Assembly (NCBI RefSeq): GCF_900115665.1
Contig: NZ_FOXH01000001.1
Location: forward strand, 491,777-555,776
Direction of reading: 5' to 3'
Length of the DNA stretch: 64,000 nucleotides
Source: Pseudarcicella hirudinis
GTDB taxonomy: Bacteria; Bacteroidota; Bacteroidia; Cytophagales; Spirosomataceae
The first letter of the stretch is position 1; every line of letters begins with the position of its first letter. Made by a program: the position numbers and the translations under genes. Below, one piece after another: positions 44,729 to 53,231 of this stretch. The notes under the pieces are model-generated. The model was given only the letters and a program-made list of their open reading frames with translations, searched no databases and had not been told where the DNA came from.

Positions 44729-45124
44729 TTAAAAATGCTCTGATTTCTGAGCGAGCTGGATAAGATTACCACAGGTATCATTCAGCACCACGATTGTAAC
44801 AGGGCCAATACTCTGAGGTTCAGACTTAAAATCGACGCCCAATGCTTTCATTCTTTTATAATCCTGTTGAATATCATCGACTGCAAAAGAAGCGGCAGGT
44901 ATTCCGGCTTCAAATAAGGCTTTCTGATAAACCTGAGAAGGAGGAAAAGCCATTGGTTCCAAAACCAGTTCCACTCCTTCCGGCAATTCCGGTGAGACAA
45001 CAGTAAGCCAATGAAATTTCCCAAGCGGAACGTCTGTCTTTTTTATAAAACCTAATACCTCAGTGTAAAATTTTAAGGCTTTCATCTGGTCATCAACCAT
45101 TACACTGGTCAAATTAATCTTCAT
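44729..45124 (-). CDS. VOC family (glyoxalase/bleomycin-resistance) protein
   Basis: 131 residues, one full VOC domain of two paired modules: INLTSVMVDDQMKALKFYTEVLGF at the start and AASFAVDDIQQDYKRMKALGV in the second module, ending CGNLIQLAQK. The first metal position is Ser/Thr rather than His, so metal-dependent catalysis is doubtful. Function not assignable: lyase, dioxygenase or binding protein. Confidence 0.75.
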   Translation of the reverse strand: MKINLTSVMVDDQMKALKFYTEVLGFIKKTDVPLGKFHWLTVVSPELPEGVELVLEPMAFPPSQVYQKALFEAGIPAASFAVDDIQQDYKRMKALGVDFKSEPQSIGPVTIVVLNDTCGNLIQLAQKSEHF

Positions 45125-45255
45125 AGTTTTCGAATTAAAAGGATCTTTCTACTAATAAATACAATTGTTTACATTTTTTCTAAAAAAACTTCTGTTTTTT
45201 TATCTTTTTTTCAAAAACTGATACGATTCATCACTTTCAACCACAAACCCGAAAT

Positions 45256-45291
45256 GATAAAAAATAAAAAGCCGGTCGGTCCGACTGGCTT
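45256..45291 (-). terminator. Intrinsic terminator of the ArsR-SRPBCC operon
   Basis: AAGCCGGTCG (45269-45278) pairs with CGACTGGCTT (45282-45291; one G-T pair), loop GTC. On the minus strand it is followed by TTTTATTTTTTATC, 20 nt after the SRPBCC stop. Confidence 0.88.
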
Positions 45292-45310
45292 ATGGATTAA
45301 AATTATGGAA

Positions 45311-45733
45311 TTATTCAACAAAATTCTTCAAAGCAGTACCGATAAGATAAGTCCAGCCACCTGAGAAGCTCTCTCTTCTGAAATCCGGTTCGTTGGCGGG
45401 AAAAGTCTCTAAACCGGCATGAGTCAGCTTTAGTCTGGTTGTCTCTCCTTCCTGAAACAATTCGAAAGTAACTTCAGATTCCCCCGGATAATCTCTGTAT
45501 TTCCAGGTATAAGAAATTTTCTCTTCAAAAACCACAGAAGTAATTCTGCATAAGTGCAGGTATTTCCTGCCTTCATTTTCTCCCCAAAACTGAAACTCAA
45601 AATCAATTTCCGGCTTAAACTCATCCAGATCAAAATACCATTTTTTCATTTGATCTTTGTCGGTAAGAGCTTTCCATACTTTACCAATCGGTGCATTAAA
45701 ATGCCGTTCAATTACAAAAGGTTCATTCTTCAT
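45311..45733 (-). CDS. SRPBCC/AHSA1 family protein
   Basis: 140 residues with the helix-grip fold of activators of Hsp90 ATPase-like proteins: FVIERHFNAPIGKVWKALTDKDQMKKWYFD at the N-terminus (read in parts), the WKYRDYPGESEVTFEL strand, and the C-terminal helix GGWTYLIGTALKNFVE. Ligand unknown. It lies 15 bp after the ArsR-type regulator gene; the pair ArsR plus AHSA1 is a frequent operon in many bacteria with no proven function in most. Confidence 0.82.
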   Translation of the reverse strand: MKNEPFVIERHFNAPIGKVWKALTDKDQMKKWYFDLDEFKPEIDFEFQFWGENEGRKYLHLCRITSVVFEEKISYTWKYRDYPGESEVTFELFQEGETTRLKLTHAGLETFPANEPDFRRESFSGGWTYLIGTALKNFVE

Positions 45734-45748
45734 AATTATGCTGATTGT

Positions 45749-46060
45749 TTATAGATTTTCATTTTCTAAGAAATTTTCCAAAGCATCCAGTTTCTGTGTC
45801 CAGAAAATTCGATATTGTTCAATCCATTGCGAAACCTGAGCCAATGATTTAAGATTGGCTTCACAATACCTTTCCCTGCCTTGTTGCTTTACTACAATTA
45901 ATCCACATTCTTCCAGAATTTTGATGTGTTTGGAAATAGCTGGCCTACTTACGTCAAAATTCTCTGCCACTGAATTCAGATTTAAGGATTGATTAGCGAG
46001 AATACGAATTATTTCCCTGCGGGTTGGGTCGGCTATTGCCTGAAATACATCTCTTCTCAT
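45749..46060 (-). CDS. ArsR-family winged-helix regulator
   Basis: 103 residues from the ATG at 46060 (MRRDVFQAIADPTRREI); further upstream in-frame codons lie beyond the promoter. HTH: AENFDVSRPAISKHIKILEE, and wing VVKQQGRERYCEA. No Cys or His metal-binding cluster of the arsenic or zinc sensors, so the signal is not a classic metal. A 30-bp palindrome covers its own promoter, so autorepression is likely. Operon with the SRPBCC gene. Confidence 0.85.
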   Translation of the reverse strand: MRRDVFQAIADPTRREIIRILANQSLNLNSVAENFDVSRPAISKHIKILEECGLIVVKQQGRERYCEANLKSLAQVSQWIEQYRIFWTQKLDALENFLENENL

Positions 46061-46069
46061 AATCTTTTC

Positions 46070-46099
46070 TATATTTGTAACTAATTGGTTACAAATATA
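46070..46099 (-). promoter_or_regulatory. ArsR operator overlapping the promoter
   Basis: TATATTTGTAAC (46070-46081) and GTTACAAATATA (46088-46099) are perfect inverted arms around TAATTG; the centre continues the symmetry with one mismatch. The -7 element TATATTTG on the minus strand (46099-46092) lies inside the left arm, so a bound dimer would block polymerase. Confidence 0.7.
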
Positions 46100-46163
46100 A
46101 TGAAACCTTTCAGTTACACAATTATTTGCCCGAAAATATTCCTCCTCAAATAGCTGTAAACAC

Positions 46164-46203
46164 AAAAGAGGTTATCTCCGGAAAAACAGAAATAACCTCT
46201 TTT
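46164..46203 (-). terminator. Intrinsic terminator of the cysteine-synthase-like gene
   Basis: AAAAGAGGTTAT (46164-46175) pairs perfectly with ATAACCTCTTTT (46192-46203), followed on the minus strand by TTTTGTGTTTA; 20 nt after the stop. Confidence 0.85.
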
Positions 46204-46222
46204 GAAATATGTAAAACATTAT

Positions 46223-47146
46223 TTAGTCAAAAAGCCCGCCTGCCAGGTATTTCATTCCTGAATCTACTGCAACGGTTACAACGGTTTGTCCCCGACCTAA
46301 TTGTCTGGCAATTCTGATAGCCGCAGCAACATTTAAACCACTGGATGTTCCGGCAAAAATGCCTTCTTCAGTAGCTAATCTTTTTGCCATTATTCTGGCT
46401 TCTGCCTCCTCTACTGTTTGTATGTCATCAAAATCTGACCTGTTGAACAGCGGGGGAATAAAACCCACTCCTACGCCGTCAACCTTATGACTTCCTTTAA
46501 TTCCCTGAGAGATTAAAGGAGCTGAAGCCGGTTCAAGACCAATTATTCTGGTTGTAGTATTGACTCGTTTTAATGCATCTGAGACACCAGTAATCATACC
46601 TGCGGTTCCGACAGCCGCACAGAAAACATTTACCGGCTTGTCTAACTGCCTGATAATTTCATTTCCCAGATTCTGGTATCCTTTTAGTGCATCTCTGTTT
46701 TCAAACTGATTAGGCCAATATGCTCCTGTTTCCTGCTGAATAGCCTTTACTCTATTTATCATATCAGGAATCAGATTTGGCGTTATTTTTCCGCCCTCGC
46801 TCAGAATTAATTCGAGGTCAGCTCCAAATAATCGCATAGAATGCAATTTTTCAGCAGCAAAGGCATCAGAAGAAACTACTTTAAAATGATAGTTTTTGAC
46901 AGAACAAACAAAAGCCAGAGAAGTACCTGTACTGCCACCTGTACATTCAACGACAGATTTTCCTTTCTGCAAATCCCCTCTTTTTTCAGCTTCTTCAATA
47001 ATTGCCAGCGCCATCCGGTCTTTGTAAGAACCGGTGGGATTAAAATATTCTAATTTCACGTAAACATCCGCAGAATCATCATCGACTACTTTCCTGAGTT
47101 TAACAAGCGGGGTATTCCCGACTGCATCCGTAATGTGATAGGTCAT
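46223..47146 (-). CDS. Cysteine synthase family PLP enzyme
   Basis: 307 residues, fold-type II. The PLP-lysine is in PTGSYKDRMALAI, the phosphate/substrate loop is ECTGGSTGTSLAFV, and GTAGMITGVSDAL and VDGVGVGFIPPL follow. Related to O-acetylserine sulfhydrylase CysK/CysM and to cystathionine beta-synthase; the SYKDR form rather than SVKDR is a small variation. It may make cysteine or act on another beta-substituted serine. The candidate serine acetyltransferase is 15 kb away, so they are not one operon. Confidence 0.8.
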   Translation of the reverse strand: MTYHITDAVGNTPLVKLRKVVDDDSADVYVKLEYFNPTGSYKDRMALAIIEEAEKRGDLQKGKSVVECTGGSTGTSLAFVCSVKNYHFKVVSSDAFAAEKLHSMRLFGADLELILSEGGKITPNLIPDMINRVKAIQQETGAYWPNQFENRDALKGYQNLGNEIIRQLDKPVNVFCAAVGTAGMITGVSDALKRVNTTTRIIGLEPASAPLISQGIKGSHKVDGVGVGFIPPLFNRSDFDDIQTVEEAEARIMAKRLATEEGIFAGTSSGLNVAAAIRIARQLGRGQTVVTVAVDSGMKYLAGGLFD

Positions 47147-47405
47147 ATTTTTGTGTGGGGGTTAAACGTGTCTCTGATAAAATTATAAAAAGCTTTTCAT
47201 AAGACATTTATAATCAATACTGTTTCCGGGAAAATGTTTAGTTTCCGGTATCTTACACAGTTAGAGCGAAGGTTTATTTATGTCATTTCAAATATCTGAT
47301 TCCGGGAAATAAATCCCGGGCATTTACAAAATATCAAAGTTGTTTCTATCTTTAGCTGTTTGATCTCTTCTATGACAATATTTTAATATAACCGGATATT
47401 CAAAA

Positions 47406-48299
47406 ATGAAATTTTTGCCAATTTTCCTGACAATTGCTCTACTTTCCGCCTGTCGTAATACAGAAAAGCCTCAAAATACGCTTCTGGACTCAACCCATAT
47501 TTATCCCACTATAAGTTATCTGAAAATAAAACTGGATAGCGAACGCCATTTACCTGCTAATCCGTACATAATGGAATTCAAAAATGGCAAAAAGCAGGTA
47601 GTATTTTGCGGGGTTAACCATTTGAAAGATGACAGTGACATTAAAAACCCGATGTTCGATACGATTGAGAAGAAATTCTTTGCATTTAGACCGGAGCTTT
47701 GTATTAATGAAGGCGGGGATATTTCTCAAAAAATCTATTCCTCCAAGAATGATGCCTTGTTAAAAGACGGAGAAATCGGGCTGGTCAAAATCCTGGCAGA
47801 CAGCTTAAAGGTTAAAGCCATTAATGGCGACATAAGTGACAGTCTGGAATTCAGACAATTGTTAAAAAAATATACTAAAGGTGAGTTTCTGGCATACATT
47901 GTTACAGAGCGGTTGATGTGGGGGCTTCGGGGAGCAAATATTTTAAAACATGACGAAATCGAAAGCAAATTCAACGGTTTCATTAAGGACTATATCATGG
48001 AAAAAGGTAAAGTTTCTCTTAATCCGGAGGAAAGGAGCTTTGCTTTTTATAAATCCAATTACCAAAAACTACTGAATATTCCTTTCGATATTGAAGAGTT
48101 GGAGCCAACCGATCCCTTTAATCCCAAAGGCAAATTTCAGGAAATCGGGAGAACTTCCAAGGAAATCAGAGATCAGTTTTTACTGAAAACCATAGATAAA
48201 CTGCTCGACAGTCATGACAAGATTTTCATCGTTTTTGGCGGATGGCATTTGTTAACCTGCGAACCGGGGCTTAAAGAAATTATCAACCGCAAAAGATAA
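47406..48299 (+). CDS. Putative lipoprotein, TraB/TIKI-like
   Basis: 297 residues with a lipoprotein signal (LTIALLSAC). The body shows two motifs of the TIKI/TraB/ChaN superfamily: VVFCGVNHLKDD near residue 80 and, at the end, IFIVFGGWHLLTCEPGLKEI; the conserved acidic ELCINEGG lies between. Such proteins are suspected metal-dependent proteases or hydrolases; this assignment is from motif similarity only. It is convergent with the ABC exporter operon, with only 1 bp between the stop codons. Catalytic activity untested. Confidence 0.55.
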   Translation: MKFLPIFLTIALLSACRNTEKPQNTLLDSTHIYPTISYLKIKLDSERHLPANPYIMEFKNGKKQVVFCGVNHLKDDSDIKNPMFDTIEKKFFAFRPELCINEGGDISQKIYSSKNDALLKDGEIGLVKILADSLKVKAINGDISDSLEFRQLLKKYTKGEFLAYIVTERLMWGLRGANILKHDEIESKFNGFIKDYIMEKGKVSLNPEERSFAFYKSNYQKLLNIPFDIEELEPTDPFNPKGKFQEIGRTSKEIRDQFLLKTIDKLLDSHDKIFIVFGGWHLLTCEPGLKEIINRKR

Positions 48300-48300
48300 A

Positions 48301-49416
48301 TCAATTGGTTTTTCTGTAATTCCAGATTGCCCAGCCGTTTAGAACAAAAGCAAAAGCAAGAATATAACATAATTCTGTTTTTACCTCTTCAAATCCACTG
48401 CCTTTAAGCACAATCATTCTTACAACTTTGATAAAGTGTGTAACAGGTGTTAAATTAGAAATAATCCTTGCCCAGGTCGGCATACTGTCAATTGAAGTAA
48501 ACAAACCGCTCATCAGCATGAAAATCATCATGAAGAAAAAGGCCACAAACATCGCCTGAACCTGGTTATCGCTATAGGTTGAAATCAGTAATCCAAAACC
48601 TAATAATGCAATCAGATAAACTGATGCAATGAGGTAAATTAACGCAATACTGCCTTCCGGAACAATTCTATAGACTACAAAACATACAACCAGACCGATC
48701 GAAAAAACAGTCATGCCTATAACCCAGAAAGGGATAAGTTTTCCTAAAATAAATTCCCATTTTTTGATAGGTGTAACATTGATCTGCTCAATTGTACCCA
48801 CTTCCTTCTCTCTCACAATATTCAAAGCGGTCATAAATCCTCCGATCATGGTAAGAAGCAATACCAAAATTCCCGGAACAATGTAGTATTTGTACTCTGC
48901 CATCGGGTTAAACCAGTTCCGGAAAGAAATGTCAATTACACCCGAAGGTGTTTTGTTAATATTTCTGATATTTATGTCAATTCCTGCATTAAAATCACTG
49001 ATTACCGTATTGAGATAGCTTCCTCCTATAGAAGCCTTTGAACCATTAATAGCATCCACTGAAACCGCCAGCTTTTGTGCGCCATCCCGAACCAGGTTTC
49101 TTTCAAAACCCGAAGGAATTTCAACGACAAGGTCAGCCTCCTCCTTTTCAATATGCATTAAAGCTTCCTTAAAAGAAAAATCTGAGCTGATAATCCGAAA
49201 ATATCCTGAAGAAGCAATTTTAGAAATGAGTTTCTGAGAATAGGTACTATGGTCATGATCAACAAGTGAAATATTGACATTTTTTACATCGAAATTCATA
49301 GCGAGCGGCATGACGATCAGCTGGACTGTCGGCATAACAAACATCATGGCAAGAATAGTCTTATCACGAAAAATCTGTCTGAATTCTTTTTGCAGGATAA
49401 ATCTTAATACTTTCAT
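48301..49416 (-). CDS. ABC-2 type permease (YbhR/YbhS-like)
   Basis: 371 residues: one N-terminal membrane helix (~20-40), a large extracytoplasmic loop (~45-175) and five C-terminal helices. Motifs: KEFRQIFRDKTILAMMFVMP at the start and VREKEVGTIEQINVTP before the second membrane block, typical of drug-export permeases. Last gene of the exporter operon, overlapping the preceding permease by one base (stop and start share A). It pairs with the next upstream permease to form the heterodimeric channel. Confidence 0.9.
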   Translation of the reverse strand: MKVLRFILQKEFRQIFRDKTILAMMFVMPTVQLIVMPLAMNFDVKNVNISLVDHDHSTYSQKLISKIASSGYFRIISSDFSFKEALMHIEKEEADLVVEIPSGFERNLVRDGAQKLAVSVDAINGSKASIGGSYLNTVISDFNAGIDINIRNINKTPSGVIDISFRNWFNPMAEYKYYIVPGILVLLLTMIGGFMTALNIVREKEVGTIEQINVTPIKKWEFILGKLIPFWVIGMTVFSIGLVVCFVVYRIVPEGSIALIYLIASVYLIALLGFGLLISTYSDNQVQAMFVAFFFMMIFMLMSGLFTSIDSMPTWARIISNLTPVTHFIKVVRMIVLKGSGFEEVKTELCYILAFAFVLNGWAIWNYRKTN

Positions 49417-50516
49417 CAGAGCCTGATTTTAAAGTTTTTCAATGCAATTCCTAATAATGCGATCGTCATTCCGATCAGAATAAGGGTTTCTTTCCAGATA
49501 TATTCAAAACCCAGCCCTTTCAGCATGACGGCTTTGATAATAAGAAAATACCAATGGGCAGGTACAATATTGGAGATCATCCTGAATATCCAGGGCATAT
49601 TTTCAAGCGGAAACATAAAACCTGTAAATATCATTGTCGGTAACATCATGCCCATCAGGGAAAGCAATAAAGCCGTTTGCTGTGAAGAAGTGGCGTTGGA
49701 AATCAATAAGCCCAGCGAAAGACAGGTTATGATAAACAAGGTACTTTCCACAAATAGTAAAATAACACTTCCTTTTATTTCCACATCCAGCACAAAGACC
49801 GAAAGGAGCACAATCAGGGTGAAATTTGCAAAAGATAAAACCAGATACGGCACAGCCTTGGCAATTAATACCAAAACTGGTTTGAAAGGTGAAACCAATA
49901 ATATTTCCATTGTTCCCAGTTCTTTTTCTTTCACTACAGATACAGAGGTAAGTGCGGTGCAGACAATCATCAGAATCAATGCCATTACTCCCGGAATAAA
50001 ATTCAGAGAACCATTTCCCTCTTCATTATAAAGCATTCTTGTTTCCGGAATAATTCTGTAAGCCAGACCAGAAGAAGAGCTTTGCTGCTGATAATCTGTA
50101 ATAATAGCCGTCAGATAGTTAATGATCGTTTTAGCCGTATTCGGATCAGATCCGTCAGCAATAATCTGAACCTGGGTTTTACCGCCGTGTTTTAAATCCT
50201 CCGAAAAGTGGGCCGGAAAGATAAGGGCACATTTTACTTCTCCTCTTCTGAATGCTTTTTCAATAGCTTTATAATTCAAAACCGATTCTTCTACAGTAAA
50301 ATAGGATGAAGCCCTGATTTTATTAATGATTTGAAGGGTTTGTACATCTCCTGAATTATCTGAAATAACGATATGAGCGTTTTTCACTTCATTGGTAAGT
50401 GCAAAACCAAATAAAAGAATCTGCACCACCGGAAGCCCGAACATTATCAGCAAAGTTCGTCTGTCACGGAATACATGGAAGAACTCTTTCCTTATAAAAA
50501 CGAATAATTGTTTCAT
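49416..50516 (-). CDS. ABC-2 type permease (YbhS-like)
   Basis: 366 residues with the same layout as its neighbour: KEFFHVFRDRRTLLIMFGLP start, N-terminal helix, large periplasmic loop, VVKEKELGTMEILLVSP and five more helices. The two permeases share about one third of positions by eye. It is 10 bp downstream of an ATPase gene. Confidence 0.9.
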   Translation of the reverse strand: MKQLFVFIRKEFFHVFRDRRTLLIMFGLPVVQILLFGFALTNEVKNAHIVISDNSGDVQTLQIINKIRASSYFTVEESVLNYKAIEKAFRRGEVKCALIFPAHFSEDLKHGGKTQVQIIADGSDPNTAKTIINYLTAIITDYQQQSSSSGLAYRIIPETRMLYNEEGNGSLNFIPGVMALILMIVCTALTSVSVVKEKELGTMEILLVSPFKPVLVLIAKAVPYLVLSFANFTLIVLLSVFVLDVEIKGSVILLFVESTLFIITCLSLGLLISNATSSQQTALLLSLMGMMLPTMIFTGFMFPLENMPWIFRMISNIVPAHWYFLIIKAVMLKGLGFEYIWKETLILIGMTIALLGIALKNFKIRL

Positions 50517-50526
50517 GGCTTAAGTT

Positions 50527-51270
50527 TTAATCGGCTGAACGTTTAGCGCCTCTGGCCAATTGGTAAAAAACTTCGTCGATGGTATCAGCAGAAAATTGAT
50601 GTTTTAAATTTGCCGGTGTATCCAAAGCCTCCACTCTGCCATCCACCATTACTGAAATGCGGTTGCAATATTCTGCTTCGTCCATGTAGTGTGTAGTAAC
50701 AAAAACAGTAATTCCGGAAGCTGCGGCTTCATAAATCATGTCCCAGAATTGCCTGCGTGTTACCGGGTCAACCCCTCCGGTCGGTTCATCTAAAAAGACG
50801 ATTTTAGGTCTGTGAAATATCGCTACAGAAAAAGCGAGCTTTTGTTTCCAGCCTAAAGGAAGCTCTCCTACCATTTTCCGGGATTCCTTTTGCAAACCAA
50901 GCGTTTCAAGTAAATCATTGCTTCTTTCTTTTATTTCCTTTCTCGAAACCCCATAAACTCCGCCGAAAAACTCAATATTCTCTAAAACGGTCAGGTTTTC
51001 ATACAGGGAAAACTTCTGGCTCATATAGCCTATATTCTTTTTGATAGATTCCTGCTGACGATATACATCAAAGCCCGCTACAGAGGCCGTTCCGGAAGAA
51101 GGGTATGACAAACCACAAAGAATACGCATTGCAGTAGTCTTTCCGGCTCCATTTGCTCCCAGAAATCCGAATATCTCTCCTTTACTTACCTCAAACGAGA
51201 TTTTATTTACTGCATAAAAATCGCCAAACTGCTTGGTCAGCTCTTTACAGATTATTGCCTTTTCTTCCAT
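50527..51270 (-). CDS. ABC transporter ATPase, second half of a YbhF-like pair
   Basis: 247 residues. Walker A GANGAGKTT, Walker B IVFLDEPTGGVDP. The signature motif is PLGWKQKLA rather than LSGGQ, which is also the case in the second ATP-binding half of E. coli YbhF. This half may hydrolyse ATP poorly. It is 21 bp downstream of the other ATPase gene and 10 bp before the permease. Confidence 0.92.
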   Translation of the reverse strand: MEEKAIICKELTKQFGDFYAVNKISFEVSKGEIFGFLGANGAGKTTAMRILCGLSYPSSGTASVAGFDVYRQQESIKKNIGYMSQKFSLYENLTVLENIEFFGGVYGVSRKEIKERSNDLLETLGLQKESRKMVGELPLGWKQKLAFSVAIFHRPKIVFLDEPTGGVDPVTRRQFWDMIYEAAASGITVFVTTHYMDEAEYCNRISVMVDGRVEALDTPANLKHQFSADTIDEVFYQLARGAKRSAD

Positions 51271-51291
51271 TTTTACATAGGAGCTCTAAAT

Positions 51292-52236
51292 TTAATTACC
51301 CGGTCTGACCTCTTCCGGCCTTTCATTCATCAGTCTGATAAAACTGTCTTCTATTCCGGGAGTAATGGTTTTTATAAGTATCTCCGAATGACCTTTACTT
51401 ACTGCTATATTTTTCAGGAAATCCGCTCCGCCATTCTGGTTATCTTTAAGCGTGACATGCAAAAATTCACCAAAAGCATAACAACTTTCAATTTCAGGAT
51501 TTGCTCTCAGGTCATTGAGCAACTGATAGATATCAGCCGATTTCGCCGCATAAAGTGTAGTCGGAAAGGAATTAATGATATTTCCCGGTGTATCCACAGA
51601 CATTATTTTTCCTTTCTGAATCAGGGCAATACGTTCACACAAATTAGCTTCATCCATATAAGGCGTAGAAACCAGGATAGTAATTCCCTGCTTTTTCAAT
51701 CTTTTCAGCATTTCCCAAAACTCCTTTCTGGAAACAACATCTACTCCGGTGGTAGGTTCATCCAGCAGCAAAACTTCAGGTTTATGAATCAGGGCACAGC
51801 AAAGTGCCAGTTTCTGCTTCATTCCGCCTGATAATTTTCCTGCTCTTCTGTCGTTAAAGGGTTTTATCTGATCGTAAATGTCTTTAATCAATTCATAATT
51901 CTCTTCAATGGTTGTTCCAAAAACAGTAGCAAAAAACTCCAGGTTTTCTTTAATAGTTAAGTCCTGATACAAAGAGAATTTCCCGGGCATATACCCAACC
52001 CGGCTTCTGATGGATCTGTAATCTTTCACTACTTCAAATCCGGCTACCGTTGCCTGGCCTTTGTCGGCAAGCAAAACGGTAGTAAGTATGCGAAAAATTG
52101 AAGTTTTTCCGGCTCCGTCAGGCCCGATGAGCCCGAACAATTCGCCTTCCTTTACTTCAAAAGAAACATTATCTACGGCCAATACTTTTCCGTTATCATA
52201 GGTTTTGGTAATATTTTCCAAAGAAACTGCCGCCAT
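51292..52236 (-). CDS. ABC transporter ATPase, first half of a YbhF-like pair
   Basis: 314 residues. Walker A is GPDGAGKTS, signature LSGGMKQKLALC, Walker B VLLLDEPTTGVDVVSR: the same signs as the N-terminal half of E. coli YbhF. In E. coli the two halves are one polypeptide; here they are separate genes. A ~90-residue C-terminal extension follows the ATPase domain. Between the HlyD-like gene (30 bp) and the second ATPase. Confidence 0.92.
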   Translation of the reverse strand: MAAVSLENITKTYDNGKVLAVDNVSFEVKEGELFGLIGPDGAGKTSIFRILTTVLLADKGQATVAGFEVVKDYRSIRSRVGYMPGKFSLYQDLTIKENLEFFATVFGTTIEENYELIKDIYDQIKPFNDRRAGKLSGGMKQKLALCCALIHKPEVLLLDEPTTGVDVVSRKEFWEMLKRLKKQGITILVSTPYMDEANLCERIALIQKGKIMSVDTPGNIINSFPTTLYAAKSADIYQLLNDLRANPEIESCYAFGEFLHVTLKDNQNGGADFLKNIAVSKGHSEILIKTITPGIEDSFIRLMNERPEEVRPGN

Positions 52237-52265
52237 TTTATGCCTGATTTAAGGGATAATGTACT

Positions 52266-53219
52266 CTATTTCTGTTCCTGAGCTTTATTTAAAATCACTT
52301 CTCCGTACATCCCGATTTTCAGATATCCATCATTCTTTACTCTGACTTTAAAAGCATATACCAAATTGGCTCTTTCGTTTTTCGTTTGAATAGTTTTAGG
52401 AGTAAATTCCGATTTAGCGGAAATCCAGGTAATAATGCCCTGATAAGATTTGTAGTCTTTTTCTCCCTGATCTATTCTGATGCTAACCTGTTGTCCCAAT
52501 CTGATCTGAGAAAGTTTATCTCCCGTCAGGTAAGCTTTCAGAAAAAGTGTATCGATATTGGCTATTTTGTACAAAGGTTTGCCTATGGCAGTAATTTCTC
52601 CTTTTAAGGCATATTTGGTCAATACCACACCTGAAACCGGATTAACAATTTCTCCTCTGTTAATTTGCTCCTGATATTGTCTTGCACTCACTTTCAGAGG
52701 AGCCTGCTCACTCAAAATACCTCTGTTTTGCGTAGAGACATTTGTGGTATTCAGTTTCATTTGCTGACGGGTTGCCAGCATTTCTCTTTCCAGCTGTTCA
52801 ATTCTGGCATTAATATCATCCAGTTGCTTTCTGGTAGCAGCGTCCGCTTTCACAAGATTCTGCATGCGGGTACGCTCCCTGAGTTGCTGGTCCATTTGCG
52901 CCTGCTGAACTGCTAATTGCTTATTTATCAACTCAATCTGTTCTTTAGGACTGCCGGTTTTTTGGGCAATGGCCTGAATGGAAGCCTCCACCTGTTCTTT
53001 TTGCAATTTAGGCAGGGTCACATCAATCTGCCCGACCAGGGTTCCTGCCTTTAAGGCGTCACCTTCATTGGCCGAAAATGATAATAGTTCTCCGTTTTGC
53101 TGAGATGAAACAATTACTTCATCTGCTTCAAAGTTGCCGGAAGCATCATAATCCTCTTTTTTTTCACAGGAAGCCAGAAAAAGAAGGGACGAAAGAGCTA
53201 GAATAATGCTGTATTTCAT
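52266..53219 (-). CDS. HlyD-family periplasmic adaptor (YbhG-like)
   Basis: 317 residues. Lipoprotein-like signal ILALSSLLFLASC, then a lipoyl-type barrel half, a long alpha-helical hairpin (Gln/Lys-rich residues ~65-165), the second barrel half (VSGVVLTKYALKGE) and a beta-barrel domain. Connects the inner-membrane ABC permease to the TolC-like outer-membrane channel encoded just before it. Confidence 0.92.
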   Translation of the reverse strand: MKYSIILALSSLLFLASCEKKEDYDASGNFEADEVIVSSQQNGELLSFSANEGDALKAGTLVGQIDVTLPKLQKEQVEASIQAIAQKTGSPKEQIELINKQLAVQQAQMDQQLRERTRMQNLVKADAATRKQLDDINARIEQLEREMLATRQQMKLNTTNVSTQNRGILSEQAPLKVSARQYQEQINRGEIVNPVSGVVLTKYALKGEITAIGKPLYKIANIDTLFLKAYLTGDKLSQIRLGQQVSIRIDQGEKDYKSYQGIITWISAKSEFTPKTIQTKNERANLVYAFKVRVKNDGYLKIGMYGEVILNKAQEQK

Positions 53220-53231
53220 TGTAAAATAATT

